A stretch of DNA of 64,000 nucleotides. Source: Schistocerca nitens (taxonomy: Eukaryota > Arthropoda > Insecta > Orthoptera > Acrididae). The notes under the pieces were generated by a model. The model saw only the letters and a program-made list of their open reading frames with translations. It ran no database searches and was not told the origin of the DNA. Of this stretch, positions 1 to 10,181 are shown piece after piece. The first letter of the stretch is position 1. Every line of letters begins with the position of its first letter. The position numbers and the translations under genes are program-made. The DNA is taken from contig NC_064622.1 in assembly GCF_023898315.1 (NCBI RefSeq), forward strand, positions 270,187,503-270,251,502, read 5' to 3'.

Positions 1-193
1 TCTTCTATATTTTTCACATCACTTGCAGCGCCATCTGTTGTTGAAAATTGTAACTACTGTAATTTCGAAAGTTTGTCTGCCTGAAAATGTACTGTTGACC
101 CAAGCAAATTGCAACAAACGGTGTATTTCTATCGCTGCTCGTTTAGTTTTTATTGCCGTTTCAAATATACCGGTCATTTTTGAAACACCCTGT
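1..193 (-). mobile_element. Long terminal inverted repeat of a Tc1/mariner-superfamily element, cut by window edge
   Basis: On the - strand the block starts ACAGGGTGTTTCAAAAATGA and runs without interruption to the window edge. I recognise it from memory as the 5' end of a long-TIR IS630/Tc1/mariner element common in insects. The outer tip (CACCCTGT at 186-193) is followed by TA, the superfamily's target. The transposase would lie left of the window. It interrupts the piggyBac-like reading frame on its right. The small frames here are not genes. Confidence 0.75.
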
Positions 194-804
194 ATATTCA
201 AATAGATTGTTCCCAATATACATTTCTACAATATCCTCCATGCTCTGTGTATCTTTGAGAAATATGTTTAGACCTGGGGATCCTCCAAATTTATTATTGG
301 TCCTCGGTAAATCAAAGTCTGACCACTGTGCACTGTCTTCTTCATCTGATTCAGCCGAATCAGTTGGCAACCATAGCGTTCAGCGAATTCTTCTTGGACA
401 TATTTCACTATCTTCCTATGATTCTGCTTCACTTTCATTTTTTTTATATCCAAAGTCTTCTTCCCAATAGACCACGTCATCCGGAATGTCTGCACATTCA
501 TCGTAAATAATCCTATTGTCTCTTTCATCCACCGTGATAAAAGGGCACAGTTATTTATACTTGCAAAAACAAAATACATGTTGACGTGTGTAACTTATTG
601 TCACCTAAACAAAATACCAACAGAATGCAAAAGATACTAAAGTGCTGTCGCTGGCCACTGCGTCATACTATGCTCACAACACCACTGTGGTGTTGCCGAC
701 AACTGAGCAATACTATGGAGATGACACCACTGTGGTGTCGTCAGCAGTTGACCGCTTTATCGCACACGACACCACTGTGGTGTGGCCAGATGGCATAGTG
801 TTAA
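194..804 (-). mobile_element. piggyBac-like element, 5' end and transposase N-terminus (remnant)
   Basis: Frames between 579 and 194 on the - strand encode a piggyBac-type N-terminus: an acidic stretch (SAESDEEDSAQWSDFD) followed by KFGGSPGLN, then a region resembling the start of the DDE_Tnp_1_7 domain (DIVEMYIGNNLFEY). The reading is split between frames, so this copy is decayed. The outer end is probably at 800/801, where TTAA (801-804) is followed on the - strand by CACTATGCCATCTGGCC, fitting piggyBac's TTAA target. The catalytic domain is missing because a mariner-type TIR abuts at 193. An array of palindromes sits between the TTAA and the coding part. Confidence 0.65.
676..785. repeat. 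Three palindromes on an exact 45-bp period
   Basis: The core ACACCAC-T-GTGGTGT occurs three times, centred at 686, 731 and 776, so the spacing is exactly 45 bp both times. Copies one and two extend to 17-bp perfect palindromes (678-694, 723-739); copy three is 15 bp (769-783). The sequence between copies is only loosely conserved. They lie in the subterminal region of the piggyBac-like remnant, where transposase or host protein binding would be plausible, but that is inference. Confidence 0.8.
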
Positions 805-949
805 TATAGTCTTAGAGCTTGACAGAACAAACTCCAAAGAAAGACAGAATGAAGTTTGGAGATGCAATAGCATCTGATCATTACCCAAGAGGCTTTATTC
901 AGCGAGTTACCATTTTGTCTCCTTCACTACTACCAATAACTTTGTCATT
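805..949. other. Short spacer between two transposon remnants
   Basis: No gene or recognised repeat end was seen. It may contain the degraded 3' terminus of the pogo element on the right. Confidence 0.5.
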
Positions 950-2255
950 TCAACTTTTTCCCACCTCTGCATCATGTACTTCCTGACTTTTGGTGTCTTG
1001 TCTATTGTCATTTTCTTCTTGAGAACTCACATTAAAAATTTCTATAGGTCCAAAATTGTCATCCTCAAACACAAACCTGTTAAGTGGACAAATTCTCAGC
1101 TTTGAGAAGCCACTTGTGATATTCTTTGGTGTAAAACATTTCAGGAAGACCAATTTTGAAAGTTCAGCTGTGTTGGAAGTGGATAAAATCTTTCCAATAT
1201 TTCAGATGTGCCAAACATTGAAACCTATTTTTAGTTTGCATTTAAACAGGACAAAAACACTGACAGCCATTGGTTGTAGCTTTTTGGACGTGTGGGGGTA
1301 GAGACAGTAGATAATTCCATTGTCTTGAGAGAAATTGACTGCTTCGATTGAAACATGTTTTGTGATTGTCACAAATAATAAGAATTGGATTGTTCTTAGT
1401 GCAAGAAGTGTGATACTGAACATGTTTCAGAACATAGATGAACAATTCATTCATCAACCAGTCCCTCCTGCTTGCCAAACCTTGGCTTGCTTCTGGAGCC
1501 ACACTTAAAATTGATCTTTGAAATGCACATGCAGAAAGACATAAACAAGTGGAAGTGTAACTTCTGTTGCAGTTACTATTCCGCAAAATCTAACTAGCTC
1601 TACTGATACAATTTGTCCTATTTATCTCTGTTTCTTTCCTGCCAAAATTTTAGGCATTGGTAAGACTTCGTTAATTCCAGTTTTGTCAAGATTTATTACA
1701 CAATCTGGCATAAGTTTATAGTGCAACATTCCATGCTTGTAATTATCAAAAACTCATTAACTGCTGTTTTATTGGATGCAAAACTTCATGCTGTGCTTGT
1801 GTTTTCAGGTTTCTGAGGCTACACTCCTGTTTCCTTTTCTAAATCCTGCTGCCCAATCTTTTCCAGCACATTTATGTTTTTCCATGATTCTGTAAATTTA
1901 CATCCCAAATATTCTGTGTATTCATAAGCCAGTGTCAAGTATTTCTGTATGAACAATCCATAGCACATTTTGTTGCAACTCGATAAATATTCTGTAAACA
2001 TCATCTCTTGTTTGGTTGCAAATATCTGAGCAACAGTATGTTTTACCACCTATGCTGTAGGAGATGATTTCTTATGATTTTCCTCATGAGCTTTTCAAAC
2101 TTTTCGGTATGGTGTTGCAAGGTTTTAGGTTTGATCCCCTACTTTTCAGCTGCTTTTTGTATAGACAATACCTTCAGTGTGACTTTATTATGGCAATCTT
2201 TATCTTCTTCTCAACTATATTGCTTCTCTCAGGCTTTGGTTTATATGAACATGCC
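950..2255 (-). mobile_element. Decayed pogo/Tigger transposase
   Basis: Reading leftward, the - strand shows the pogo/Tigger order. Near 2250-2100 is an HTH-like segment (SIQKAAEK.GIKPKTLQHH). At 2049-1820 is a CENPB-like segment (QEMMFTEYLSSCNKMCYGL). At 1720-1600 is GINEVLPMPKILAGKK. At 1500-1240 is the DDE_1 core, with the DNH motif in ILIICDNHKT followed by the PPH.QK..QP.. sequence of the family (LPPHVQKATTNGCQ). At 1153-950 is the C-terminal signature (FTPKNITSGFSKLRICPLNR). The product was a cut-and-paste transposase. Several frame changes and stops make it a relic. Terminal repeats were not identified with certainty. Confidence 0.8.
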
Positions 2256-3508
2256 ATTGTCTGGTGAAAACAAAAAATAATTATATTGTTGCAAAATTGT
2301 ACTTTAGCAAGGCAGTTTCATACACAAGCGGGGTACACTGATGCATTCCTAGGTGCCCCATGCTTTAGTGTATCAAAGTGCTCCAATGGAAATTTTCCTA
2401 ACAATGAATGCTACAAATAAAGTCTTACTGATTTCAAAAAATGCTTGAGATCCTTAATGCCTGATGTCCTAACTTACCTTCAGCATACAAAGTTCTTCAT
2501 TAACTTGACACAGAAGATCACTGAAACACCTTTAATTTCAACAGATTTTTTACTTGGCAGCACTAGAAACATGTTCATTCTTGTCAAACGCCATTAGCTA
2601 ACGGGCAGTCAATGCTGCTGCAATTGTGGTATTCACTAATGCATCGACATGTTTTAGAGTTATCACTAATCAATTATGTTTAAAAATTATGAAATATGCA
2701 TGTGTATCAAATGTGTCCTGTGCATCATTCTGCCCCACCTCCCTCTACAGGTAATTACCATTGGTATTCCACTGTGAAAGATAAGAAAAAAGATAAACTG
2801 AGAGATCAGCACCTTCACCAATGGGAAGTTGTAGTTTGGTAGAGTGCTCTGTTATGAACAGATGATGGTTGTCCAATTTAAAATCAGTAACCATTACTAC
2901 TGATTTCTGGTGGCATTCCCTTTGTTATAGGGTGGTCGACACTTCAGCTCCAAATCTTTTTTGATGCCAGAAGACGGCATTGATTATGTGACACAGTTGT
3001 TCATGAGCATTCTGTGTGACACTGGTGACACCGAGGTGCATTTATCATTCCAGTTGCAATTCAATTTTTCTGGTGTGGAATTCAGGGTCACCAAATGTTG
3101 TGTGAACATGCAGTTTATTTAAGCACCAACATAATAGTTACAATAAGTAATTGGAATACTCCTAAGAGCATCTATACCTATCCTTTGTTTTCAACTTAGA
3201 GGCAGTGCAAAGATTCTGAGTTTGCACTGCACATGCTGAATATGTAGCAGACAATTCATGGGACACAAACTCTTGTGACTATGGTGACATTTCAACCAAA
3301 AACTAAATTTTTGAGAAAGTAGTTTACAAGAGAACATTGAAACCCCTGTTCAGTAACAAGCTTATGGCAAAAAGTAATAGCTCTGTTTGGCTTCCATGAA
3401 GGCATTTCTACTGAGAAAGCAATATCTGATCTCAGGACTGGTTGAACCAAACAAGAAAATATATTGTGTTGAAATTTTTGTAATCTTGCCAAAGCCTCAG
3501 ATTGTGTA
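2256..3508. other. No recognised gene
   Basis: AT-rich sequence with only short, unconvincing frames. A stretch near 2940-3130 on the - strand contains TTTGGTGACCCTGAATTCC, which faintly resembles the leader of an insect LTR element, but this is too weak to call. Confidence 0.5.
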
Positions 3509-3978
3509 TGTTGTGTCTATTTCAGAAAGCATAGACACAATGAGGTAGCTAGGTGCACGCTAAACTAACGCAGACGGGCTTGAAGTTCTGGAACATGAGA
3601 CTTATTAATGAATAAGAAGAAAAGTACATATAGGTTTGTTACTTAACTTTAATGAATCCTTGGAATACATCTCTCTTGAATATTCGTTAGCTATAAGCAC
3701 TGATACAAATGGCGCCTTGCTAGGTAGTAGCTATGGATTAAGCGGAAGGCTATTCAATCTGTCTCTCGGCAAATGAGAGGAAGGCTTCGTACGTCTGGTC
3801 GCAAGCTATGTCGTCCGTACAACTGGGGCGAGGTCTAGTCCGTGTCTTGTGACCTGCCATGTGGTGGCGCTAGGTTTGCGATTATACAGTGGCGACACGC
3901 GGGTCCGACATGTACTACAGGACCGCGGCCGATTTAAGTTACCACCTAGCAAGTGTGGTGTCTGGCGGTGACACCACA
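3509..3978 (-). mobile_element. Solo LTR of an LTR retrotransposon
   Basis: A 470-bp block begins TG and ends CA and is flanked by a perfect 5-bp duplication, GTGTA (3504-3508 and 3979-3983). No internal coding region is attached, so it is a solo LTR, left when the two LTRs of a full element recombined. The - strand orientation (TGTGGTGTCACCGCC first) is chosen because I recall this end as the start of a common locust LTR. The intact duplication suggests a fairly young insertion. Superfamily was not determined. Confidence 0.8.
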
Positions 3979-3983
3979 GTGTA

Positions 3984-4474
3984 CATCATAAAATTCTACT
4001 ATGGAAACTAAAATAGTATGACATTAAAAGCATTGTGTTGCATGGGTGGAGGCATTTCTTAACCACAGAAAACTGGTCACATTAACAAATGGTATGATAG
4101 GAATAAGAGTAAACCTCAACTGAAGAAATATAAACACAGTGTGTTTCAAGGTTTGGTGGTTAATATGCTTATGTCCTTGACTTTGTACATTTTGTATCCT
4201 GATCATAGGATTACAAAAGAACTGTGATATTTACTGCTGACAATAGTATACTGATGAAGGACACAAACACACCAACACCAGACATGCCCCGGAGAATAAT
4301 GGAACAGGCTTCCACCTGCTTGACAATAAACAGTTTAATCCTTAATTTTACAGTGATAGATTTTATGTGATTCCAAACAAATTTACAGGTACCAGAATAA
4401 GAATTCAATGGGCACATACTGAATAAAATTTCAAGTGTGAAGGTCTTAGACATCCAGAAGAAAAAATGAGGTGG
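3984..4474. other. No recognised gene
   Basis: The hydrophobic - strand frame at 4211-4549 is low-complexity and has no recognisable domain. No repeat boundary was found. Confidence 0.5.
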
Positions 4475-4582
4475 CACCAGTAACTTACCAAATGAGAAAG
4501 CGATGGTATGTTGATAGACACAATAAAAAACACACAAACACACACACAAATTTCAAGCTTTTGCAACCCAAGGTTGCTTTTA
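4475..4582. repeat. Terminal fragment of a Penelope-like element
   Basis: The block from AACTTACCAAATGAGAAAGC through an (AC)-rich stretch to TTCAAGCTTTTGCAACCCA matches from memory the end of a grasshopper Penelope-like family. Only about 110 bp is present and it carries no coding sequence. Confidence 0.45.
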
Positions 4583-4631
4583 TATATAAATATGACAGGA
4601 ATCTGTCAGTGGAAACCAATGAAAATAAATA

Positions 4632-5804
4632 CACTGAAATGCCAAAGAAACTGGTATAGGCATGCAAATTCAGATACAGAGATATGTTAATAGGCAGAAT
4701 ATGGTGCTGTGGTCCACAATGGCTATGTAAGACAATCAGTGTCTGGTGTAGTTGTTAGATTGGTTACTGCCACTACAGTGGTACATTATCAAGATTTAAG
4801 AGAGTCTGAATGTGGTGTTACAATTGGGACAAGAGCGTTGGGACACAGTATCTCTGAGCAGCGATGAAGTGGGGATTTTCCCATAAGACCATTTCATGAG
4901 TGTACCTGAATATCAGGAATCCAGTTAAACATCAAATCTCTGACATTGCTGCTGCCACAAAAAGACCCTGCTAGAACAGGGCCAACAATGACTGAAGAAA
5001 ACTGTTCAAAGCATGGAAATGCAACCCTTCTGCAAATTGCTGCAGATTTGGGCCATCAACAAGTGTCAGCACGTGAACCATTCCATGAAACATCATTGAT
5101 GTGGGCATTTACAACCAAAGGCCTGCTCATGTACCCTTGATGACTGCATGACAGAAAGCTTTATGCCTTGCCTGGGCTCATCAACACTGACATTGGGCTG
5201 TTGATGACTGGAAATGTGTTAACTGGTCGGATGAGTCTCCTTTCAAATTGTATGGAGACAACCTCAAGAGTCCATGGACTCTGCACCTCAGCAGGGGACT
5301 GTTCAAGCTGGTGGAGGCTCTGTAATGGTGTGAGGCATGAGCAGTACGAATGATATTGGAATCCTGATACATCTAGATACAACTCTGACAGGTGACATGT
5401 ACGTAAGCATCCTGTCTGATCGTCTGCATCCATTCATGTCCATTGTGCATTCCAGCTGACTTGGGTAATTCCAGCAGGACAATACAACACCCCACACATC
5501 CAGAATTGCTGCAGAGTGGCTCTTCTGAGTTTAAACACTTCCACTGGCCACCAAACTTACCAGACATGAACATTATTGAGCATATCTGGGATGCCTTGCA
5601 ACAGAGGTTTTCAGAAGAGATTTCCACCCCCTCACACTCTTATAGATTTGTGCACAGTCCTGCAGGATTCATGGTGTCAGTTCCCTCAGTGCTACTTCAG
5701 ACAATAGTTGAGTCCATGCCATGTCATGTTGCAGCACTTCTGTTTGCTCGCGGGGGCCGTACACCATATAAGCCAGGTGTAAGAGTTCCTTTGGTTCTCC
5801 AGTG
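4632..5804 (+). mobile_element. Tc1-like transposon, whole length, inactive (copy A)
   Basis: The ends are inverted repeats (CACTGAAATGCCAAAGAAAC at left; the complement of CACTGGAGAACCAAAGGAAC at right), flanked by TA at 4630-4631 and 5805-5806. The 1173-bp length is normal for Tc1. Remains of a DD34E transposase read rightward: a paired-type HTH near 4800-5050, a central block near 5170-5400, QQDN near 5477 and PDMNIIEHIWDAL near 5565, which holds the catalytic Glu. Several stops and frame changes break it. Confidence 0.85.
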
Positions 5805-5806
5805 TA

Positions 5807-6227
5807 GTTCGAAAATATACATACACACAGAATACATAAGTATGTTTTATTGGAGTAGGACAGATGGTCAGTCATGACCTTTATGAAGTAACCATCCCAG
5901 CATTTGTCTGAAACTTTTTAGGAAAAACACAGGACACCTACTGGCGAGTCTTGAACCATGAATATACTGCTGTGTCCCTTACACTAACTACATTCTGCTT
6001 ATAAAACTGTATCCAGGCCTATAAACATGCAACAATGGCACTGCATGTCTTCATGTCCTCCTTTCCATCCACCAGAAAAACTGAGTTTTCATCCCCATAT
6101 GATGAGTGAGTTGCTGAACACATCATGCCAAGGGTTATGATAGTCCAAAATGTTTAAATTTTGAATGATTTACAATGCTGTTCTACTCAGTTTTCTGGAG
6201 GTTTCTAGATTCTAATAACACCATTCA

Positions 6228-6229
<2 letters not shown>
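5807..6229. other. No recognised gene
   Basis: Unique-looking AT-rich sequence between the Tc1 copy and the (CT)n tract. Confidence 0.5.

Positions 6230-6296
<67 letters not shown>
6230..6296. repeat. (CT)n microsatellite
   Basis: About 33 uninterrupted CT units. Confidence 0.97.
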
Positions 6297-6299
<3 letters not shown>

Positions 6300-6811
6300 A
6301 GAGTTGCCAGGTACATTTTCTCTGATTCTTTAGCAGAAATTGGCAATTTTGTTTTTCCTTGTAGTGCTGGAGTCAGCCCAAATAATTACAGCTTGTCACA
6401 TCCTATGTGAGATACCAGTGTCAATGCAAAACACCAGTTGTTTTCCATCACAAACAAACTGATTCTTAAAGTGAATTTTATGTGCTTATTGAAAAGAGCA
6501 ATCTCAAATTAGTCTAGTGTGGTATTTGTTTTATTGATATGCATTAACAGGAGCAGTAAAACATGAATAACCAGTACTCCAGCAGCGACTGAGCAGCATT
6601 GCTGAATAGTGGTAGCAGTCAGCATGGGTCAGGACTTATATTGAGCAATGATTAGTATGTGTGACAGAAAGAAACATAATTACAAATATAGGTGAACGTA
6701 ATAAAAATGTGGTGTATCATATACTTCACATTAAAAGTATATCACCTACTCCTATAGAAATCTTATATTGTGTGTTTCGTTATACAGGTCTCCTAACAAG
6801 TCACTTGCATC
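6297..6811. other. No recognised gene
   Basis: AT-rich sequence without recognisable frames or repeats. Confidence 0.5.
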
Positions 6812-6814
6812 TTA

Positions 6815-7740
6815 CAAGGAAACCTCCCCATCGCACCCCCCTCAAATTTAGTTATAAGTTGGCACAGTGGATAGGCCTTGAAAAACTGAACACAGATCAA
6901 TTGAGAAAACAGGAAGAAGTTGTGTTGAACTATGAAAAAAATTAGCAAAATATACAAACTGAGTAGTCCATGCGCAAGATAGGCAACATCAAGGACAATG
7001 GGGTCTCAGCAGCGCACTGGTCCCGTGGTTAGCGTCAGTAGCTGCGGAACGAGAGGTCCTTGGTTCAAGTCTTCCCTCGAGTGATAAGTTTACTTTCCTT
7101 ATATTCGCAAAGTTATGATCTGTCCATTCGTTCATTGATGTTGCTGTTCACTGTAATAAGTTTAGTGTCTGTGTTTTGTGACCACACCGCAAAACCGTGC
7201 GATTAGTAGACAAAAGGACGTGTCTCTCCAATGGGAACCGAAAACATTTGATCGCAAGGTCATAGGTCAATCGATTCCTCCACAGGACAACACGTCTGAT
7301 ATATTCTATATGACACTGGTGACGGCATGTGCGTCACATGACAGGAATATGTTGTCGACCCACCTAACTTGTACACTTGGCAAATGGGTAAAAAGATTCT
7401 TCTACCTTGCCCTATTTAGGTTTTCTTGCGGATGTGATAATCATAAATTAAATTAAATAAATTAAACTTTTCACTCTAGGGAAGACTTGAACCAATGACC
7501 TCTCGTTCCGCAGCTGATCACGCTAATCATGGGACCACGGCGCTCCTGAGATCGCCCTCTCCTTGATGTTGCCTATCTTCCACATGGACTGCTCAATTTT
7601 TATATTTTGCTTATTTTCTTCATAGTTCCACACAACTTCTTCCTGTTTTTTCGATTGATCTGTTTTCAGTTTTTCAAGGCCTATCCACTGTGCCAACTTA
7701 TAACTAAATCTTAGGGGGGTGTGATGGGGAGGTTCCCTTG
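6815..7740. mobile_element. Long-TIR foldback/MITE element with tRNA-like boxes in both arms
   Basis: CAAGGAAACCTCCCCATCGC at the left is mirrored by its near complement at 7721-7740, and the arms stay alignable for roughly 270-280 bp (6815-7092 and 7468-7740). TTA flanks both sides (6812-6814, 7741-7743), a 3-bp duplication like that of PIF/Harbinger elements. No transposase is encoded, so it is non-autonomous. Each arm carries a tRNA-like stretch: in the left arm TGGTTAGCGTC near 7026 resembles an A box and GGTTCAAGTCT at 7062-7072 a B box. The superfamily rests on the duplication alone. Confidence 0.8.
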
Positions 7741-7743
7741 TTA

Positions 7744-9267
7744 GTAACCCCGTAGAAGCCTGCAGTATTAATATTGTGTAAAGAATCATCTTTGAAGACC
7801 ACAAGATTCTTTCATTTGTGTCAAAAAGTATACTGCTTAATGTTATTTGTGGCCAATAAGAGTAAATTCAGGATGAACTGTGCAATTCACAGCCACAATA
7901 CTAAAAGTAAAAATAATTTCTGCGTAAACTGTGCACTCCTGTCTCTGGTTCAGAATGAAGTATTTTATTCTGGTGTAAAACTCTATAACAAGTCAATGAC
8001 AATCATCAGGCAGGAAACTGGAAATTTCCAGATATTCGAAACAAAGTAAATATGAGAGTAACATCATGCATTCACAATTCAACAGTTTGCATCCAAAAAT
8101 TAATTTCATTATGGACAGAAAAAATAAGAGCATAAACTTTTTGGATTAAAAAGTTTCAAACAAAAAATCTGAACACATATTCCACATATTCGACATTTTT
8201 TTGTAAATCAGTGATGAGAGACATAATTATCCACAACCACTCATGCCACCTGAGAGCACAGAAGCTTGCATGTTTTCATTCTGTGTTACATAGACTAAAC
8301 AACTTAGAACTGAAAAATGTAAAGAATACCTCATTAGACTCTCCTTCTATACCTTATTAAAATATTTGGATTTGAAGCTGTAAAGTCTGGATGATTCCAA
8401 TGTTCATATTAAATAGATGTTGACTTCTAAAAGTATACAGACTGTTGATATTAGTCTATATTTGTTACATAAATCCTTTGTTTGAAGTATTTAACAGAAA
8501 CACGAGCTGGGTAGTTGAAGATGGTGAACAATGTTCTGTCTGTTAATGCATAATATGAATTGTTCTTCAGCTCTAAAGGCTGATCTTCATGGTGGGATTT
8601 ACAGAACATAGTATTTGAATGAATGAATGAAGTAGAATTAAATGCATTTGAATTTCTCTCTTTGAGATCTCAAATAATGGCAGAAGAAATTATTATAGGT
8701 CCATTTAAAAGGATTACTTAGATACCAACATCCAGATAATTAACATATTCATAGATGTAGTAAAACACTATATGTTGTTCAGTAGGGACTAGCTTACAAT
8801 TAATATAGCTGAAAACAGAACTATGATGTCACAAACAGCGCCAGTACATGTGTTTAATTGTAGAGAAAAAATGAATAGGACCTTTTTTGCAGGAAATTTA
8901 GTGTAGTTTAATTAGAAAACTAAGTGGCTACAGAATGAGAAATGTAATATCAGAATACATAAATAATAAATAATAAGTTAAGATACATGCAACATATGCC
9001 ATGATCTTGGATAAATGGAACAGAATGGTAGTATGAACTAGCAGGATGATGAAAGATGAGGTTGCCCATGGAAAAGTTGGACATACCACTGAGGATTTAC
9101 AGCAGGCCTACAGAATTATGCAAATGATGATGAACATTCATTAGATTAGCATCGTAGTATATGGCAAATCTAATCACATAGACACATCAGGACATACACC
9201 AGAGTTTCTCTGCTCAAATACCATCTTTGGGCTAATATGACAACAAGGATAATCAGTTATTGACAAT
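7744..9267. other. No recognised gene
   Basis: AT-rich DNA upstream of the first visible receptor exon. I looked for an earlier receptor exon on the + strand and did not find one. Confidence 0.5.
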
Positions 9268-9316
9268 ATAATGCAAATGGATAGATAAAAAATCTACTCA
9301 CCAAGCAGCAGCAGGA

Positions 9317-9353
<37 letters not shown>

Positions 9354-9554
9354 CTTTTGGAACCAGTGGTTCCTTCTTCTGGCAGAAGAGTTGAAGGGAA
9401 AGGAAGAGGGTTGAAGGAAAAGCACTGGAGTGGTTTAGGGAAAGGGATACAGCTCATCAGAATACCCATTTTCCTAAATCTCTTCACCTCCTTCCTTCCC
9501 CTTCTACTCTTCTGCCAGAAGAAGGAGTTACTGGATCTGAAAGCTTGCAAAAGT

Positions 9555-9598
<44 letters not shown>

Positions 9599-9648
9599 TC
9601 CTGCCACCAATTGATGAGTAGACTTTTTTATCTCTCCAGTTACAAATA
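9268..9648. mobile_element. Short Penelope-derived foldback element
   Basis: The left end (GGATAGATAAAAAATCTACT) and right end (complement of ACTGGAGAGATAAAAAAGTC) are inverted copies of each other. They match the ends of the long Penelope-like element at 25746-28912. The inside is only CTGGCAGAAGAG-type inverted pieces, an (AC)n tract (9319-9350) and poly-T (9557-9597), with no reverse transcriptase. It is an internally deleted derivative. Confidence 0.7.
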
Positions 9649-9961
9649 TCATTTTAATGTATCCAACTAGGGAAATCATATTCATGTTATTCCTCTTCAC
9701 AAACCCATCTTTAAACTTTCCATTGTTCTTGTTATAATAAGTTGGATACATCTTAATAAAATAATGTGTTATTTCTGACAGATTTTTGATTCCAAAAGTA
9801 AATATAAATGGAACATAATTTTAATTTACATTGCCCTCTTGCATAACAAGCAATACACATAACATAAATATTTATGTATATTGGTATTTAAAGTACAAGT
9901 TGTTGAAAATTAATAAACTGATGTTAATGTAACATTCTACATACATCCTTTTCCTTCTCAC
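9649..9961. other. Intron sequence before the receptor exon
   Basis: AT-rich, ending in a good pyrimidine-rich tract (CCTTTTCCTTCTCACAG) that serves as the splice acceptor. Confidence 0.5.
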
Positions 9962-9963
9962 AG

Positions 9964-10181
9964 GATTTGAACACAGACCAAGAGCATCTTCAAAACAAAT
10001 AGCAGTTTTTATTTCTTGCACCACAGCGGTTTTAGTATACCATTCATTTTCTGCAAATATTGTGGCGGAAATTACAGTAGACCAGCACAGAGTTCCATTT
10101 GGTTCACTGGATGATCTCTTACAAGACAGCACATACACATTGGGAGTTACAGCTTCATCTGGGATCCTGGATTACTTTAAT
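9964..10181 (+). CDS. Ionotropic receptor (IR75-like), exon with M3 pore-side helix
   Basis: This 218-bp exon encodes FEHRPRASSKQIAVFISCTT... It contains a hydrophobic helix ending in LVYHSFSANIVAEIT, the insect IR counterpart of the SYTANLAAF motif at the third membrane segment of ionotropic glutamate receptors. It continues into the second ligand-binding lobe (VPFGSLDDLLQDSTYTLGV). IRs are ligand-gated cation channels in chemosensory neuron membranes; IR75 members commonly sense acids and amines. The acceptor is CTTCTCACAG (AG at 9962-9963) and the donor GTAAGT follows 10181. Two bases precede the first full codon, so an upstream exon is required; it was not found. The last codon is complete and joins in phase to 24875. 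The IR call is firm; the IR75 subgroup is by resemblance. Confidence 0.85.

Noticed and set aside
586-798. Small protein with TTPLWC repeats
   Set aside because: The repeat arises from the 45-bp palindrome array, whose period is a multiple of three; no other coding evidence.
2940-3130. Leader or gag start of an LTR retrotransposon on the - strand
   Set aside because: Only a short resemblance to a primer-binding-site region; no coding frame and no LTR at the expected place.
3292-3492. 66-residue protein
   Set aside because: No recognisable motif and no supporting context.
676-3978. Link between the palindrome array and the solo LTR tip (both contain GACACCAC/GTGGTGTC)
   Set aside because: The shared 8-9 bp is short and the surrounding sequences differ; most likely coincidence.
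4211-4549. Hydrophobic 112-residue membrane protein
   Set aside because: Overlaps an (AC)-rich Penelope fragment and has no domain or start context.
7178-7456. 92-residue protein
   Set aside because: Lies inside the foldback element and has no recognisable domain.
9872-10138. - strand protein of 88 residues
   Set aside because: It is the antisense of the receptor exon, which has splice sites and a conserved membrane motif on the + strand.
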